The notes beneath the pieces are model-generated. The model had not been told where the DNA came from. It was given only the letters and a program-made list of their open reading frames with translations, and did not search any database. From an uncultured Desulfuromonadales bacterium (GTDB lineage Bacteria; Desulfobacterota; Desulfuromonadia; Desulfuromonadales; Geopsychrobacteraceae): DNA of 10,959 nt. Position 1 is the first letter of the stretch; each line of letters starts with the position of its first letter. The position numbers were made by a program, and so were the translations under genes. Below, one piece after another: positions 1 to 6,541 of the stretch. The stretch lies in the NCBI GenBank assembly GCA_945787295.1, contig CALZHQ010000099.1, positions 1 through 10,959 of the forward strand, written 5' to 3'.

Positions 1-461
1 GGCGTGTTGGTCGTATGGGTGGCTTCCCAGGTGCTGCTGTGGCAGAAAACGCATTCACCCTGCCCCGGGACACCAGGCTGCAGGAACGGAGGAGTGGTAT
101 GACAGAGGGCGCACTTATTCAAATGCGTGATGCTGACCGTCGCATTCGGAACCACTCCTGGATCGTGACAGGTCACGCAAGAAGCCGTGGTCGTCACATA
201 GCCGAGCGCTGTATGGTCGCTCGTGCCGTGAAGCGTCGTTTTATCAGAATGACAATCCAGGCAATCGGTCGGGTTGGCGGCCGTTGCAATGGCGGTCATA
301 ACTTCTACTCTCGGGCTGCTATGACAGGTGGCACAGGAACCGGCCCCGTTAGTGACAACATTATGCTCGGTCCCATCTATTTCAGTCCAGTTCGCCACAA
401 CATGACAGTAGCCGCAGGAAAGACCAGCAGAGATGTCAGCGGCATCCAAGGCAACTGTATG
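1..461 (-). repeat. Cytochrome long repeat unit 4 (6 haems visible, cut by edge)
   Basis: It starts at HTVALDAADIS and is the most diverged head. CGYCH replaces the usual CSNCH, and the GPGDLS segment and PRQEVIDAI (here PRVEVMTAI) are altered. Haem sites CGYCH, CATCH, CLDCH, CVTCH, CALCH and the first site of a module (CVFCH) are visible before the sequence ends. Confidence 0.75.
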
Positions 462-2189
462 TGCATGTGCTGCATGGGTGGCATCAAAACCGCCAGTATG
501 GCAAGTGGCACAGTCACCGCCGGTGGTGAAGTCCTTACCAACGGCGCTGCTGACCAGTCCGCCATCCACGTCGTGACAGCTGGCGCAGGCGTTATGAGTC
601 TCTACAGCTGCACTGACCAGGGTGTTGTCGTGACAATCGGCGCAGCTCGCCGTAGCCTGAACCAAGGTGCTGTGGTCCGGAGTGTTGGTCGTGTGCTCGA
701 CTTCCCAGGTGCCGGTATGACAGGTCACACAGTCACCGCCGCCGACCGGGACGCCAGGCTGCAGCGCAGGGATGGCGGTATGGCAAAGAGCACAATTACT
801 CATATGGATGAGGGTGACCGTCTCATTCGTGCCGGTTCCCGGATCGTGACAGGTTAGGCATGGCGTGGTTCCACCAGTGACATAACCGAGCGTCACGTGT
901 TCGACACTCCCGTGGGGAGTCATATCCTTGTTCGAATGACAATTTAGACAGTTGGTCGGGTCGGAGCCTAGTGCAATCGCGTCAATGACTTCCTGCCGTG
1001 GGCTGTTGTGACAGGTGGCACAGGAGCCGGCGCCGTTGGTCAGGACGTTGTGCTCAACACCTTCAATCTCAGCCCAGGTCGAGACTACGTGACAGTTGCT
1101 GCACGGCTGACCCGGGGCGAGGTGGGAGAGATCACCAGGACCTTGCACCACAGTATGGGCATGGGCGGTGTGGATAGTATCAAACCCGGTTGTATGACAG
1201 GTTTCGCAGTCACCAGGGGCTGCCTGGCCTGTGGCAATACTGATCAGAGCACCGTCTGCAGCGTTATGGCAGCTGGCACAGGCGTTATGGGTCTCTGGTG
1301 CAGCACTGACCAGGGTGTCGTCATGACAACTGGCGCAGCTGCTGCTGGCTACGGTGACAATCCCGGTATGGTCAGAGGCGACCGGGTGCTCGGCCTCCCA
1401 GGTGCCGGGATGGCAGGTCGCGCAATTACCAGGTGCTACCTTGCCCGTCGCAAGGCTGATCAGGGCGCCAGTTATGGCGTCGTGACAGCTAATGCAGGCG
1501 TTATGGGTATCTGTTGCGGCACTGACCAGAGTGTCATCATGGCAGGTCCCACAGGTGGTGCCTGTCACGGTGACAATACCAGTATGGTTTGGCATGGTCG
1601 CGTGCTCGGCTTCCCAAGTTCCGGTGTGACAGGTCGCGCAGTTACCAGGTGCCGTCTGGCCTGTCGCAATGCTGATCAGGGCGCCGGTGGTGGCATCATG
1701 ACAGCTAGAGCAGGCGTTATGCGTATCGGCAGCAGCGCTGACCAGGGTGTCATCGTGACAGGAGGCGCACGTGGTGCTGGCGACGGTCACAATACCGGTA
1801 TGGTCAGTGGCGACCGGGTGCTCGGTCTCCCAGGTGCCGGTATGACAGGTCGCGCAGTCACCTCCTGCTGCGAAGGTCTTGCCAACCGCACTGCTGATCA
1901 GACCACCGTCAACATCGTGACAGCTGGAACAGAGGTTGTGATTCTTCGGATCGCCCGCATCGGTCAACGGTGGCGGATCGCTGTGACAGGTGCCACAGCT
2001 GGTTGCTGCGACCTGAACCAGGCTGTTGTGGCTCGGGGTATTGGTGGTATGCAGAACGTCCCAGGTGTTGGTGTGACACGCCACACAGTCACCGCCGCCC
2101 ACCGGGATTCCCGGCTGCAGATTCGGAGGAGCCGTATGGCAGAAGCTGCATTGGCTATTATGGATTATGGTCACGGTGCCGCCAACAAC
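1..2189 (-). CDS. Giant multihaem c-type cytochrome, distal part (29 CxxCH, runs off left edge)
   Basis: This frame directly continues the cytochrome gene upstream of it, separated only by one TAG codon. It stays open for 729 codons to the window edge, so its true end is not seen. I translated it by hand and count 29 CxxCH haem-attachment sites, all canonical, in the same repeat grammar as the upstream part: GGDCATCH-type, then TSCASCHDDTL-type, then CSSCHDATTG-type. It has no signal peptide and starts in mid-repeat. The first candidate start (GTG at 2174) has no convincing ribosome binding site, so independent translation and export look unlikely. In the family such domains bind covalent haem c outside the cytoplasm and pass electrons along closely spaced haems. 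I infer that it is the C-terminal part of the same protein, either orphaned by the stop or reached by readthrough. An automatic annotation might call it a separate partial gene. Confidence 0.8.
462..1157 (-). repeat. Cytochrome long repeat unit 3 (9 haems, 1 module)
   Basis: It starts at HTVVQGPGDLS. The head is complete with five haem sites (CSNCH, CATCH, CLNCH, CLTCH, CALCH). A single three-haem module (CVTCH, CADCH, CASCH) follows, then the CATCH-TGGFD closing site. Length is 232 residues, less than half of unit 1, almost entirely because four modules are missing. Confidence 0.8.
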
Positions 2190-2465
2190 CTAACCGAGTG
2201 TGTCATGATCAGCATTGAGGTGCGGGGTTAGGTACTTGTTCGAATGGCAATCGAGACAATGGGTCGGGTTAGCCGCCAGAGTAATGGCGTCAATAACTTC
2301 CTGCCGCGGACTGTCGTGACAGGTGGCGCAGGAACCGGCCCCATTGGTCGCAACATTGTGCAGAATGCCCTCGATCTGAGACCAGTCCGCCACAGCATGA
2401 CAGTTGCTGCAGGGCTGACCTGGCGCGTCAAAGGAGAGGTCACCGGGACCAAGTTCAACCGTATG
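1158..2465 (-). repeat. Cytochrome long repeat unit 2 (17 haems, 4 modules, contains the TAG)
   Basis: It starts at HTVELGPGDLS. The head has only four haem sites (CSNCH, CATCH, CLDCH, CSFCH), because the CLTCH block present in units 1 and 3 (CVTCH in unit 4) is absent, and the TAG sits at that spot. Four three-haem modules follow, then CETCH in a GFDTIH context. Equivalent CCCA positions in consecutive modules on the plus strand end at 1400, 1616 and 1832, an exact 216-base period. Confidence 0.8.
2190..2192 (-). other. In-frame TAG splitting the giant cytochrome frame
   Basis: The codon after ...DHDTLG is TAG, while the frame is open for over 1,000 codons before it and 729 after it. In the three sister copies of this segment the equivalent place reads G-Y-V-T (positions near 3810, 885 and 205), with the tyrosine codon TAT. 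After the tyrosine the sister copies carry a further CLTCHDPG-type or CVTCHDPG-type haem site, which is missing here. The simplest model is an in-frame loss of about 45 bases whose junction joins TA from the tyrosine codon to a G from the glycine codon after CHDP, making TAG. A sequencing or assembly error inside repeats is an alternative. Confidence 0.85.
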
Positions 2466-5390
2466 TAAATATCCTGCATGTGTGATGTCAAAGCCGCTGC
2501 TATGACAGGTGGCGCAATCACCACCGGTGGTGAAGTCTTTGCCAACGGCACTGCTGATCAAAGCGCCGATAGCATCGTGACAGCTACCGCAGGCATTGTG
2601 GTTCTCCGGATTGGCTACCTCAACCAACGGTGGCGGGTCGAGGTGACAGTAGGCACAGCCGGTTCCGGTGGTGCCGGTTCCGCTCACTGTGACCAGCGGG
2701 TTATGGCTCGGGGTATTGGTGGTATGGGTCGCTTCCCAAGTGTTGGTGTGACAGGTGACACAGTTACCGCCAACCGCAAAGGTCTTACCGATCGCGGTGC
2801 TGAGTCGAGCGCCGGTGATGGCGTCATGACAGCTGGTGCAGTCGAAATGGGACTCCACGCCGACCAGGGTGTCGTCGTGACAGATGGAGCAGGTGGTCCC
2901 GCTGACGGTCACCAGAGCCATATGGTCAGGGACGACCGTATGGGTGGCATCCCAGGTGCCGGTATGACAGGTGGCACAGTCGCCGCCAAGAGTGAAGTCC
3001 TGACCGACCGCCAGGCTGATCAGTCCGCCATTCGCATCGTGACAGCTGGCGCAACCGTTATGGGTATCGGGTGCCGGACTGGTCAAGGTGTCATCATGAC
3101 AGCTGGCACAGCTGGTTACGGCGACCTGGACCAGGGAGCCGTGGTCCGGAGTGTTGGTGGCATGGGTCGCTTCCCAGGCCCCGGCATGACAGGTGGTGCA
3201 GTCGCCGCCAATGATGAAGCTCTGACCGATCGCGGTGCTGAGCAGAGCGCCGGTCGTGGCATCATGACAGCTAGAACAGTTAAAATGGGAATTCACGCCG
3301 ACCAGGGTGTCGTCGTGACAGATGGCGCAGCTGGTCGAACCGACGGTGACGAGACCGGTATGGTCAGGGACGACCGTATGGGTCGCTTCCCAGTTGCCGG
3401 TATGACAGCTGGCACAGTCGCCGCCGGTGGTGAAGTCCTGACCGACTGCCAGGCTGATCAGTCCGCCATTCGCATCGTGACAGCTAGAACAGCTGTTATG
3501 TATTTTAGGGTTGGCTGCATCGGTAAGCGGCGGCGGATCGTAGTGGCAGTTACCGCAGCTCGTTGTTGAAATCTGAACCAGAGTGGCGTGGTCCGGGGTA
3601 TTGACCGTATGGGTGACGTCCCACGTATTTGCATGACAAATGGTGCAGTCGCCGCCACCGACCGGGATACCGGGTTGCAGGGCCGGAACGACCGTATGGC
3701 AGATGTTGCAATTGCCCAGATGCGTTACGGTCACCGTCGCATTGGCGGCTACCCCCGGGTCATGGCAGGTCAGGCATGGCGTCGCTCCGCCAGTCACATA
3801 GCCGAGCGCCACATGGTCCTCATTGCCGTGCTGGACCAAGGTCTTGTCCGAATGGCAGGCCAGACAATTGGTCGGGTTGGCGCCCAGTGCGATGGCATCA
3901 ATAACTTCCTGTCTGGTGCTGTAATGACAGGTTGTACAGGTTCCAGGTCCATTGGTCGGAACATTATGCTCGATGCCCTCTATTTCAGCCCAGGTAGAGA
4001 CAACATGACAGTCGCTGCAGAGCTGTCCCGGCGCATCATAGGAGAGGTCATTGGGGCCAAGTCCCACTGTATGCACATGCGGATCGGCGTGTCCGGTTAT
4101 CTTATCAGTGTGGCAGGCGGTACAGATGATCTCGTTACCACTCAAGCCATGCTGAATGACTTGCCGTATTGTTTTCGCAGCAGGTGTGCTGCCGCTGTAG
4201 TTGTGACAAACAGCACAGTCGGAACGATGCAGAGCGTCAACATCAGCAGCGCTGACCAAAGTTCCGCCACCAGGGAAGCCGAGAACCGTGGTGTCACTGG
4301 TATGGCAGCTGCCGCACGAAGAATCGATTATCCGCAGCATGTCATGCGCCGTGGCAGTGACATGTCCGGCCGCACGGTTCTCATGACAGGTATCGCACGT
4401 GGTAATGGGTAAGCCAGCCTCTACTTTTGCCCAGACGATATTAGCGCCGCCTGCATGTTGAAGAGTATCCCCATCGTGACATGCGGAACAGCGGATTGAC
4501 GAACCGGCTGCCATATTGTTGCCGGCGGTTCTAACCGTATCCCCGTAATGTCCTGCCAGTATATTACCCACACGCGCAGCATGACAGGTGGCACAGGTGC
4601 CATCCGGGGCCACAGTATTAAGATGTTGGCCGGTCCAGGTATTCTCAGGGCCATGACATACAGTACAAAGACCTTCAAAGGGAAAGGTAAGATCCGCTCC
4701 ATTGCAATCCTGATCAATTCCATCGTAAGGGATGTCGAGAGCGTCGGGGTGAATCGTGGCGTCAATATCATTGCAATCTTCAGCAACGCCGGCGCATAAG
4801 CCAGCGTCATAATAGCCGTCCCCATCCACATCAGTGGGCGTCAAGCCTTCCTCAATCTGGCCATCGCAATTGTTATCGATACCATCGCAAATTTCGGCGG
4901 CGCCGGGATTGACGCTGGCATCGTTGTCGTTACAGTCATCGGCACTGCCTGAGCAGGAACCGATCGAGGTGTAACCGTCCCCATCGACGTCAAATGCACA
5001 TTGAATCATTGATACGACCCCGGTGTCCCCCGCGAAGGTGGCCGCCCCGGTCGAGATGGTTATCGTGCCGAGAATACTAGAGGTTGAGGTCTTGGTCGTA
5101 AAGGAACAGTCATACCCGCCATCGAGTTCGACTGATCCGCCATCAAGGACTAAATTCTCAGTAAAAACTTCGCCCGAAAGCCGCAGAGAGAAATCGGTCA
5201 GGCCCAAACCGCCACTGGCAACAGAATCGCTGGCATGATCGTAGGCACCCTGAATGGAGGCCGCCGGGTAAGAATAACCAACGATCTTCACCGGAGGAAT
5301 GCAGGCGGCCTGAGATTCAACCATGAAGGATGAAACTAAAAACAAGCCGATACATGCTAAAACGACGAAGAACCCTTTACAGCCTCTCAT
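2190..5390 (-). CDS. Giant multihaem c-type cytochrome with MopE-like Ca-binding region, proximal part (31 CxxCH)
   Basis: This is a secreted multihaem cytochrome of 1,066 residues up to the TAG. The start is the ATG at 5390: AGAGGA lies 7 bases upstream and a signal peptide follows (basic MRGCK, hydrophobic to about residue 24, probable cleavage after ESQA at 28). The frame is open 21 codons further up, but only a TTG lies there. Residues 30-130 are cysteine-poor and beta-rich. Residues 133-232 hold two copies of a D-x-D-G-D-G-Y ... DCND ... G-I-D-x-(N/D)-CDG/CNG pattern, the putative metal-binding motif seen in MopE-type proteins, probably calcium-binding. The first haem site is C242-H246, and 31 CxxCH sites follow in nested repeats. 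Such proteins carry electrons across the periplasm or outside the cell; location and partners are inferred. It is transcribed away from the tRNA, with a promoter-containing gap of over 700 bases upstream. Confidence 0.9.
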   Translation of the reverse strand: MRGCKGFFVVLACIGLFLVSSFMVESQAACIPPVKIVGYSYPAASIQGAYDHASDSVASGGLGLTDFSLRLSGEVFTENLVLDGGSVELDGGYDCSFTTKTSTSSILGTITISTGAATFAGDTGVVSMIQCAFDVDGDGYTSIGSCSGSADDCNDNDASVNPGAAEICDGIDNNCDGQIEEGLTPTDVDGDGYYDAGLCAGVAEDCNDIDATIHPDALDIPYDGIDQDCNGADLTFPFEGLCTVCHGPENTWTGQHLNTVAPDGTCATCHAARVGNILAGHYGDTVRTAGNNMAAGSSIRCSACHDGDTLQHAGGANIVWAKVEAGLPITTCDTCHENRAAGHVTATAHDMLRIIDSSCGSCHTSDTTVLGFPGGGTLVSAADVDALHRSDCAVCHNYSGSTPAAKTIRQVIQHGLSGNEIICTACHTDKITGHADPHVHTVGLGPNDLSYDAPGQLCSDCHVVSTWAEIEGIEHNVPTNGPGTCTTCHYSTRQEVIDAIALGANPTNCLACHSDKTLVQHGNEDHVALGYVTGGATPCLTCHDPGVAANATVTVTHLGNCNICHTVVPALQPGIPVGGGDCTICHANTWDVTHTVNTPDHATLVQISTTSCGNCHYDPPPLTDAANPKIHNSCSSCHDANGGLISLAVGQDFTTGGDCASCHTGNWEATHTVVPDHTGLVTVGSTSCAICHDDTLVGVNSHFNCSSCHDATTGALLSTAIGQSFIIGGDCTTCHAGAWEATHATNTPDHGSLVQVAVTSCASCHDDTLTSPAPDTHNGCASCHDANGGLISLAVGQDFTLGGDCATCHTGTWDATHTVVPDHMALVTVSGTTCSICHDDTLVGVESHFDCTSCHDAITGARLSTAIGKTFAVGGNCVTCHTNTWEATHTTNTPSHNPLVTVSGTGTTGTGCAYCHLDPPPLVEVANPENHNACGSCHDAIGALISSAVGKDFTTGGDCATCHSSGFDITHAGYLHTVELGPGDLSFDAPGQPCSNCHAVADWSQIEGILHNVATNGAGSCATCHDSPRQEVIDAITLAANPTHCLDCHSNKYLTPHLNADHDTLG
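2466..4073 (-). repeat. Cytochrome long repeat unit 1 (21 haems, 5 three-haem modules)
   Basis: The unit starts at the HTV-x-LGPxDLS segment. Its head region has five haem sites (CSDCH, CTTCH, CLACH, CLTCH, CNICH). Five three-haem modules of 72-74 residues follow, and it closes with a CATCH site in a GFDITH context. Modules 2 and 4 resemble each other (DDTLVGVxSHFxC, TAIG) and differ from modules 1, 3 and 5, so the array itself is built from pairs of about 146 residues. Length is 536 residues. Confidence 0.8.
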
Positions 5391-5397
5391 GAATCCA

Positions 5398-5417
5398 TCC
5401 TCTTGCTGTGCATTATA
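5398..5417 (-). promoter_or_regulatory. Cytochrome ribosome binding site and possible proximal -10
   Basis: On the minus strand AGAGGA (5403-5398) lies 7 bases before the ATG and decides the start. A TATAAT (5417-5412) just upstream, inside an A/T-only run, could be the -10 of a second promoter whose transcript would begin almost at the ribosome binding site. No good -35 is seen at 17 bases, so only the ribosome binding site is secure. Confidence 0.6.
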
Positions 5418-5506
5418 TATATTTTTTTTAATCTGAAAGAAAAGCCAAGACAACCATAGACAGCCAAGCTAAACAATGTGAGTCATACTACTTGACCATT
5501 AGTCTC

Positions 5507-5551
5507 AAAATCAGCGCGTTATTCCCGATCTGGGAACCGCAAAATCTGCGC
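5507..5551 (-). promoter_or_regulatory. Leader hairpin flanked by 11-base direct repeats
   Basis: Between the presumed promoter and the ATG, the plus strand shows TTCCC-GATCT-GGGAA (5522-5536), a perfect 5-base-pair hairpin. It is flanked by two direct copies of AAAATC-A/T-GCGC (5507-5517 and 5541-5551). I do not recognise it as a known riboswitch; in particular it lacks the conserved core expected of the c-di-GMP GEMM-I class. It could be an operator pair or an RNA element. Confidence 0.3.
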
Positions 5552-5657
5552 CAATCAGCTAAATCCACTACAAAAAGTAATTCTAGTTTCACAAACATTT
5601 AAAATCACATGACAAATGGTGAAGAAATAACCAAACCCTTCTCAATACCCCAGCAAC

Positions 5658-5684
5658 ATTATACTTTTTTAACGTTGGAAGCAA
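5658..5684 (-). promoter_or_regulatory. Candidate cytochrome promoter
   Basis: The minus strand carries a perfect TATAAT (5663-5658) with TTGCTT (5684-5679) 15 bases upstream. The spacing is short for sigma-70, which fits a promoter that needs an activator. It would give a leader of about 260 bases before the cytochrome ATG. Confidence 0.4.
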
Positions 5685-5688
5685 TGGT

Positions 5689-5700
5689 AATTACGTAATT
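5689..5700 (-). promoter_or_regulatory. 12-base palindrome, possible operator
   Basis: AATTACGTAATT is a perfect palindrome 4 bases upstream of the candidate -35 of the cytochrome promoter. Its centre is about 43 bases above the expected start of transcription, a typical place for an activator bound next to RNA polymerase. The regulator is unknown. Confidence 0.35.
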
Positions 5701-5996
5701 TAACGTGCCAGAGCTGCCATATGACAAGCGACAGACACCAATGAGAGGTATTGGATTCGTAGAGTAAATTTGGAAGATGTCTAGCATTGAGCGGCTGGAC
5801 TGCAATGCTGTAATTTTACAAAGCAACCGCGTAGAGGTATGCGATGATCGAACAATTGCGCAGAAAAAGGGGCTTTCTGTCGTGCCAATGGTCCCTGTTC
5901 CTGGACTATCGAAAAGTGACGACTATTCCAGGAGAAATCGCAAGCCATCAGTGCGAAGGTCTAGAGATGTGCGCCTGAGGGTTGTAATCAAACCTG

Positions 5997-6040
5997 TAAC
6001 GGATTCGAAACACAACCATCCGATTACTGCGAATCCGTTA
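5997..6040. repeat. 11-base perfect inverted repeat
   Basis: TAACGGATTCG (5997-6007) is mirrored by CGAATCCGTTA (6030-6040) around a 22-base loop. There is no T-run on either side, so it is not an ordinary terminator. Confidence 0.6.
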
Positions 6041-6044
6041 AAGC

Positions 6045-6061
6045 TCGATTTTAAAAATCGA
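6045..6061. repeat. A/T-rich 8-base palindrome arms
   Basis: TCGATTTT and AAAATCGA flank a single A, four bases after the preceding inverted repeat. It could be a protein-binding site; as RNA the 1-base loop would have to open. Confidence 0.5.
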
Positions 6062-6162
6062 AACCTAATCATGCCGGGACGGCCGGAATTAAAACGCCCC
6101 CCTCAACGAGTGAGGACAAAATAATGATGCGGACATGTTTGCAGGGAGACTCTCTTAAACGC

Positions 6163-6193
6163 AAAAAAGCACTCGGCATTACGCTAAGTGCTT
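6163..6193 (-). terminator. Rho-independent terminator of tRNA-Val
   Basis: On the minus strand AAGCACT (6193-6187) pairs with AGTGCTT (6173-6167). The stem is extended inside by a few more pairs and followed by a run of T (6168-6163). It lies 7 bases beyond the CCA end of the tRNA and would also end any transcript arriving from the ugd cluster. Confidence 0.9.
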
Positions 6194-6200
6194 GAATTAC

Positions 6201-6275
6201 TGGTGGGCGGTACTGGGATCGAACCAGTGACCCTTCGCGTGTGAGGCGAATGCTCTCCCGCTGAGCTAACCGCCC
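6201..6275 (-). tRNA. tRNA-Val (anticodon CAC)
   Basis: The cloverleaf is complete in 75 bases: acceptor GGGCGGT / ACCGCCC, D-arm GCTC / GAGC, anticodon stem TTCGC / GCGAA with loop CTCACAC, a 5-base variable loop, T-arm ACTGG-TTCGATC-CCAGT, discriminator A, and an encoded CCA. The anticodon CAC reads GUG (valine) only, so another tRNA-Val must read the other codons elsewhere in the genome. No intron or mismatch in the stems is seen. Confidence 0.97.
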
Positions 6276-6288
6276 TGATGGGACGAAC

Positions 6289-6317
6289 TTTATAGCAATA
6301 TCACCCAGGGGTGTCAA
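6289..6317 (-). promoter_or_regulatory. tRNA-Val promoter
   Basis: TTGACA (6317-6312), exactly 17 bases, then TATAAA (6294-6289): a near-perfect sigma-70 promoter. Transcription would start a few bases before the tRNA 5' end, so the leader is very short. Confidence 0.85.
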
Positions 6318-6374
6318 CATGAGAAAAACTATTTAGTTTCTGTCCGGAAACCGCCCTTTTCCACCAGCTCGGCG

Positions 6375-6530
6375 TCAATCTGCACATTTGATTGTACGGC
6401 GTAAAGTGCTACGCCTCCGCTCAAATGCTTGATTTCCTTGATCTGGCAAAAAAATACCGGTTTCCAAATCAGAAACGTATTTCGTGCCATCCGGAGTTTC
6501 CGTATGGACACTATTTAACCCTCTGAACAT
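6375..6530 (-). CDS. Hypothetical 51-residue protein
   Basis: This is a small frame with ATG at 6530, 11 bases after the HD-domain gene. AGG lies 5 bases upstream of the ATG. The product begins MFRGLNSVHTETPDGTKYVS, has a protein-like middle (DLETGIFLPDQGNQ) and ends in an arginine-rich stretch and a C-A-D tail. It has no membrane segment or signal peptide, and I do not recognise a family. Close spacing suggests it is the last gene of the ugd cluster. A competing frame on the same strand (6329-6511, GTG start) overlaps it; I prefer this one because of its composition and spacing, but neither is secure. Confidence 0.4.
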   Translation of the reverse strand: MFRGLNSVHTETPDGTKYVSDLETGIFLPDQGNQAFERRRSTLRRTIKCAD

Positions 6531-6541
6531 GCTAACCTAAA

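Larger units (their letters stand above)
5701..6162. other. Intergenic region without a convincing gene
   Basis: This stretch lies between the cytochrome promoter area and the tRNA terminator. The plus strand is open from 5777 to 6124, but the product has an arginine-rich, non-protein-like composition, matches no family I recognise, and the only purine run (GGAAG) abuts the ATG. The region does contain two strong inverted repeats (listed separately) and a weaker TCCTGGA / TCCAGGA pair near 5900-5933. It may encode a structured RNA or be a remnant of something lost. Confidence 0.4.

Noticed and set aside
15..857. Long plus-strand frame opposite the cytochrome, product rich in MTGGT and TAG-like repeats
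   Set aside because: It is the antisense shadow of the CxxCH repeats (TGT/TGC and CAT/CAC codons give few stops on the other strand). The same holds for the plus-strand frames at 1008-2231, 2478-3569 and 3588-4412.
1..4100. Regular spacing of similar short sequences resembling a CRISPR array or DNA minisatellite
   Set aside because: The period is 216-222 bases with variation concentrated at codon-neutral positions, and translation gives ordered haem modules; it is protein-coding repetition.
5391..5453. Upstream extension of the cytochrome to a TTG start
   Set aside because: The ATG at 5390 has a good ribosome binding site and directly begins a classical signal peptide; the extension would bury it behind 21 residues.
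5391..5650. c-di-GMP (GEMM-I) riboswitch in the cytochrome leader
   Set aside because: I looked for the conserved core on the minus strand and did not find it; only an unassigned hairpin is present.
5777..6124. 115-codon plus-strand frame in the intergenic region
   Set aside because: The only purine run abuts the ATG, composition is unlike a folded protein, it contains the strong inverted repeats, and no family is recognised.
6069..6320. 83-codon minus-strand frame over the tRNA
   Set aside because: It is a translation of tRNA-Val and its promoter; the RLAQRESIRLTREGS-like peptide is a well-known false gene product.
6329..6511. 60-codon minus-strand frame with GTG start
   Set aside because: Kept only as an alternative to the 51-codon frame it overlaps; less protein-like and with a larger gap to the HD gene.
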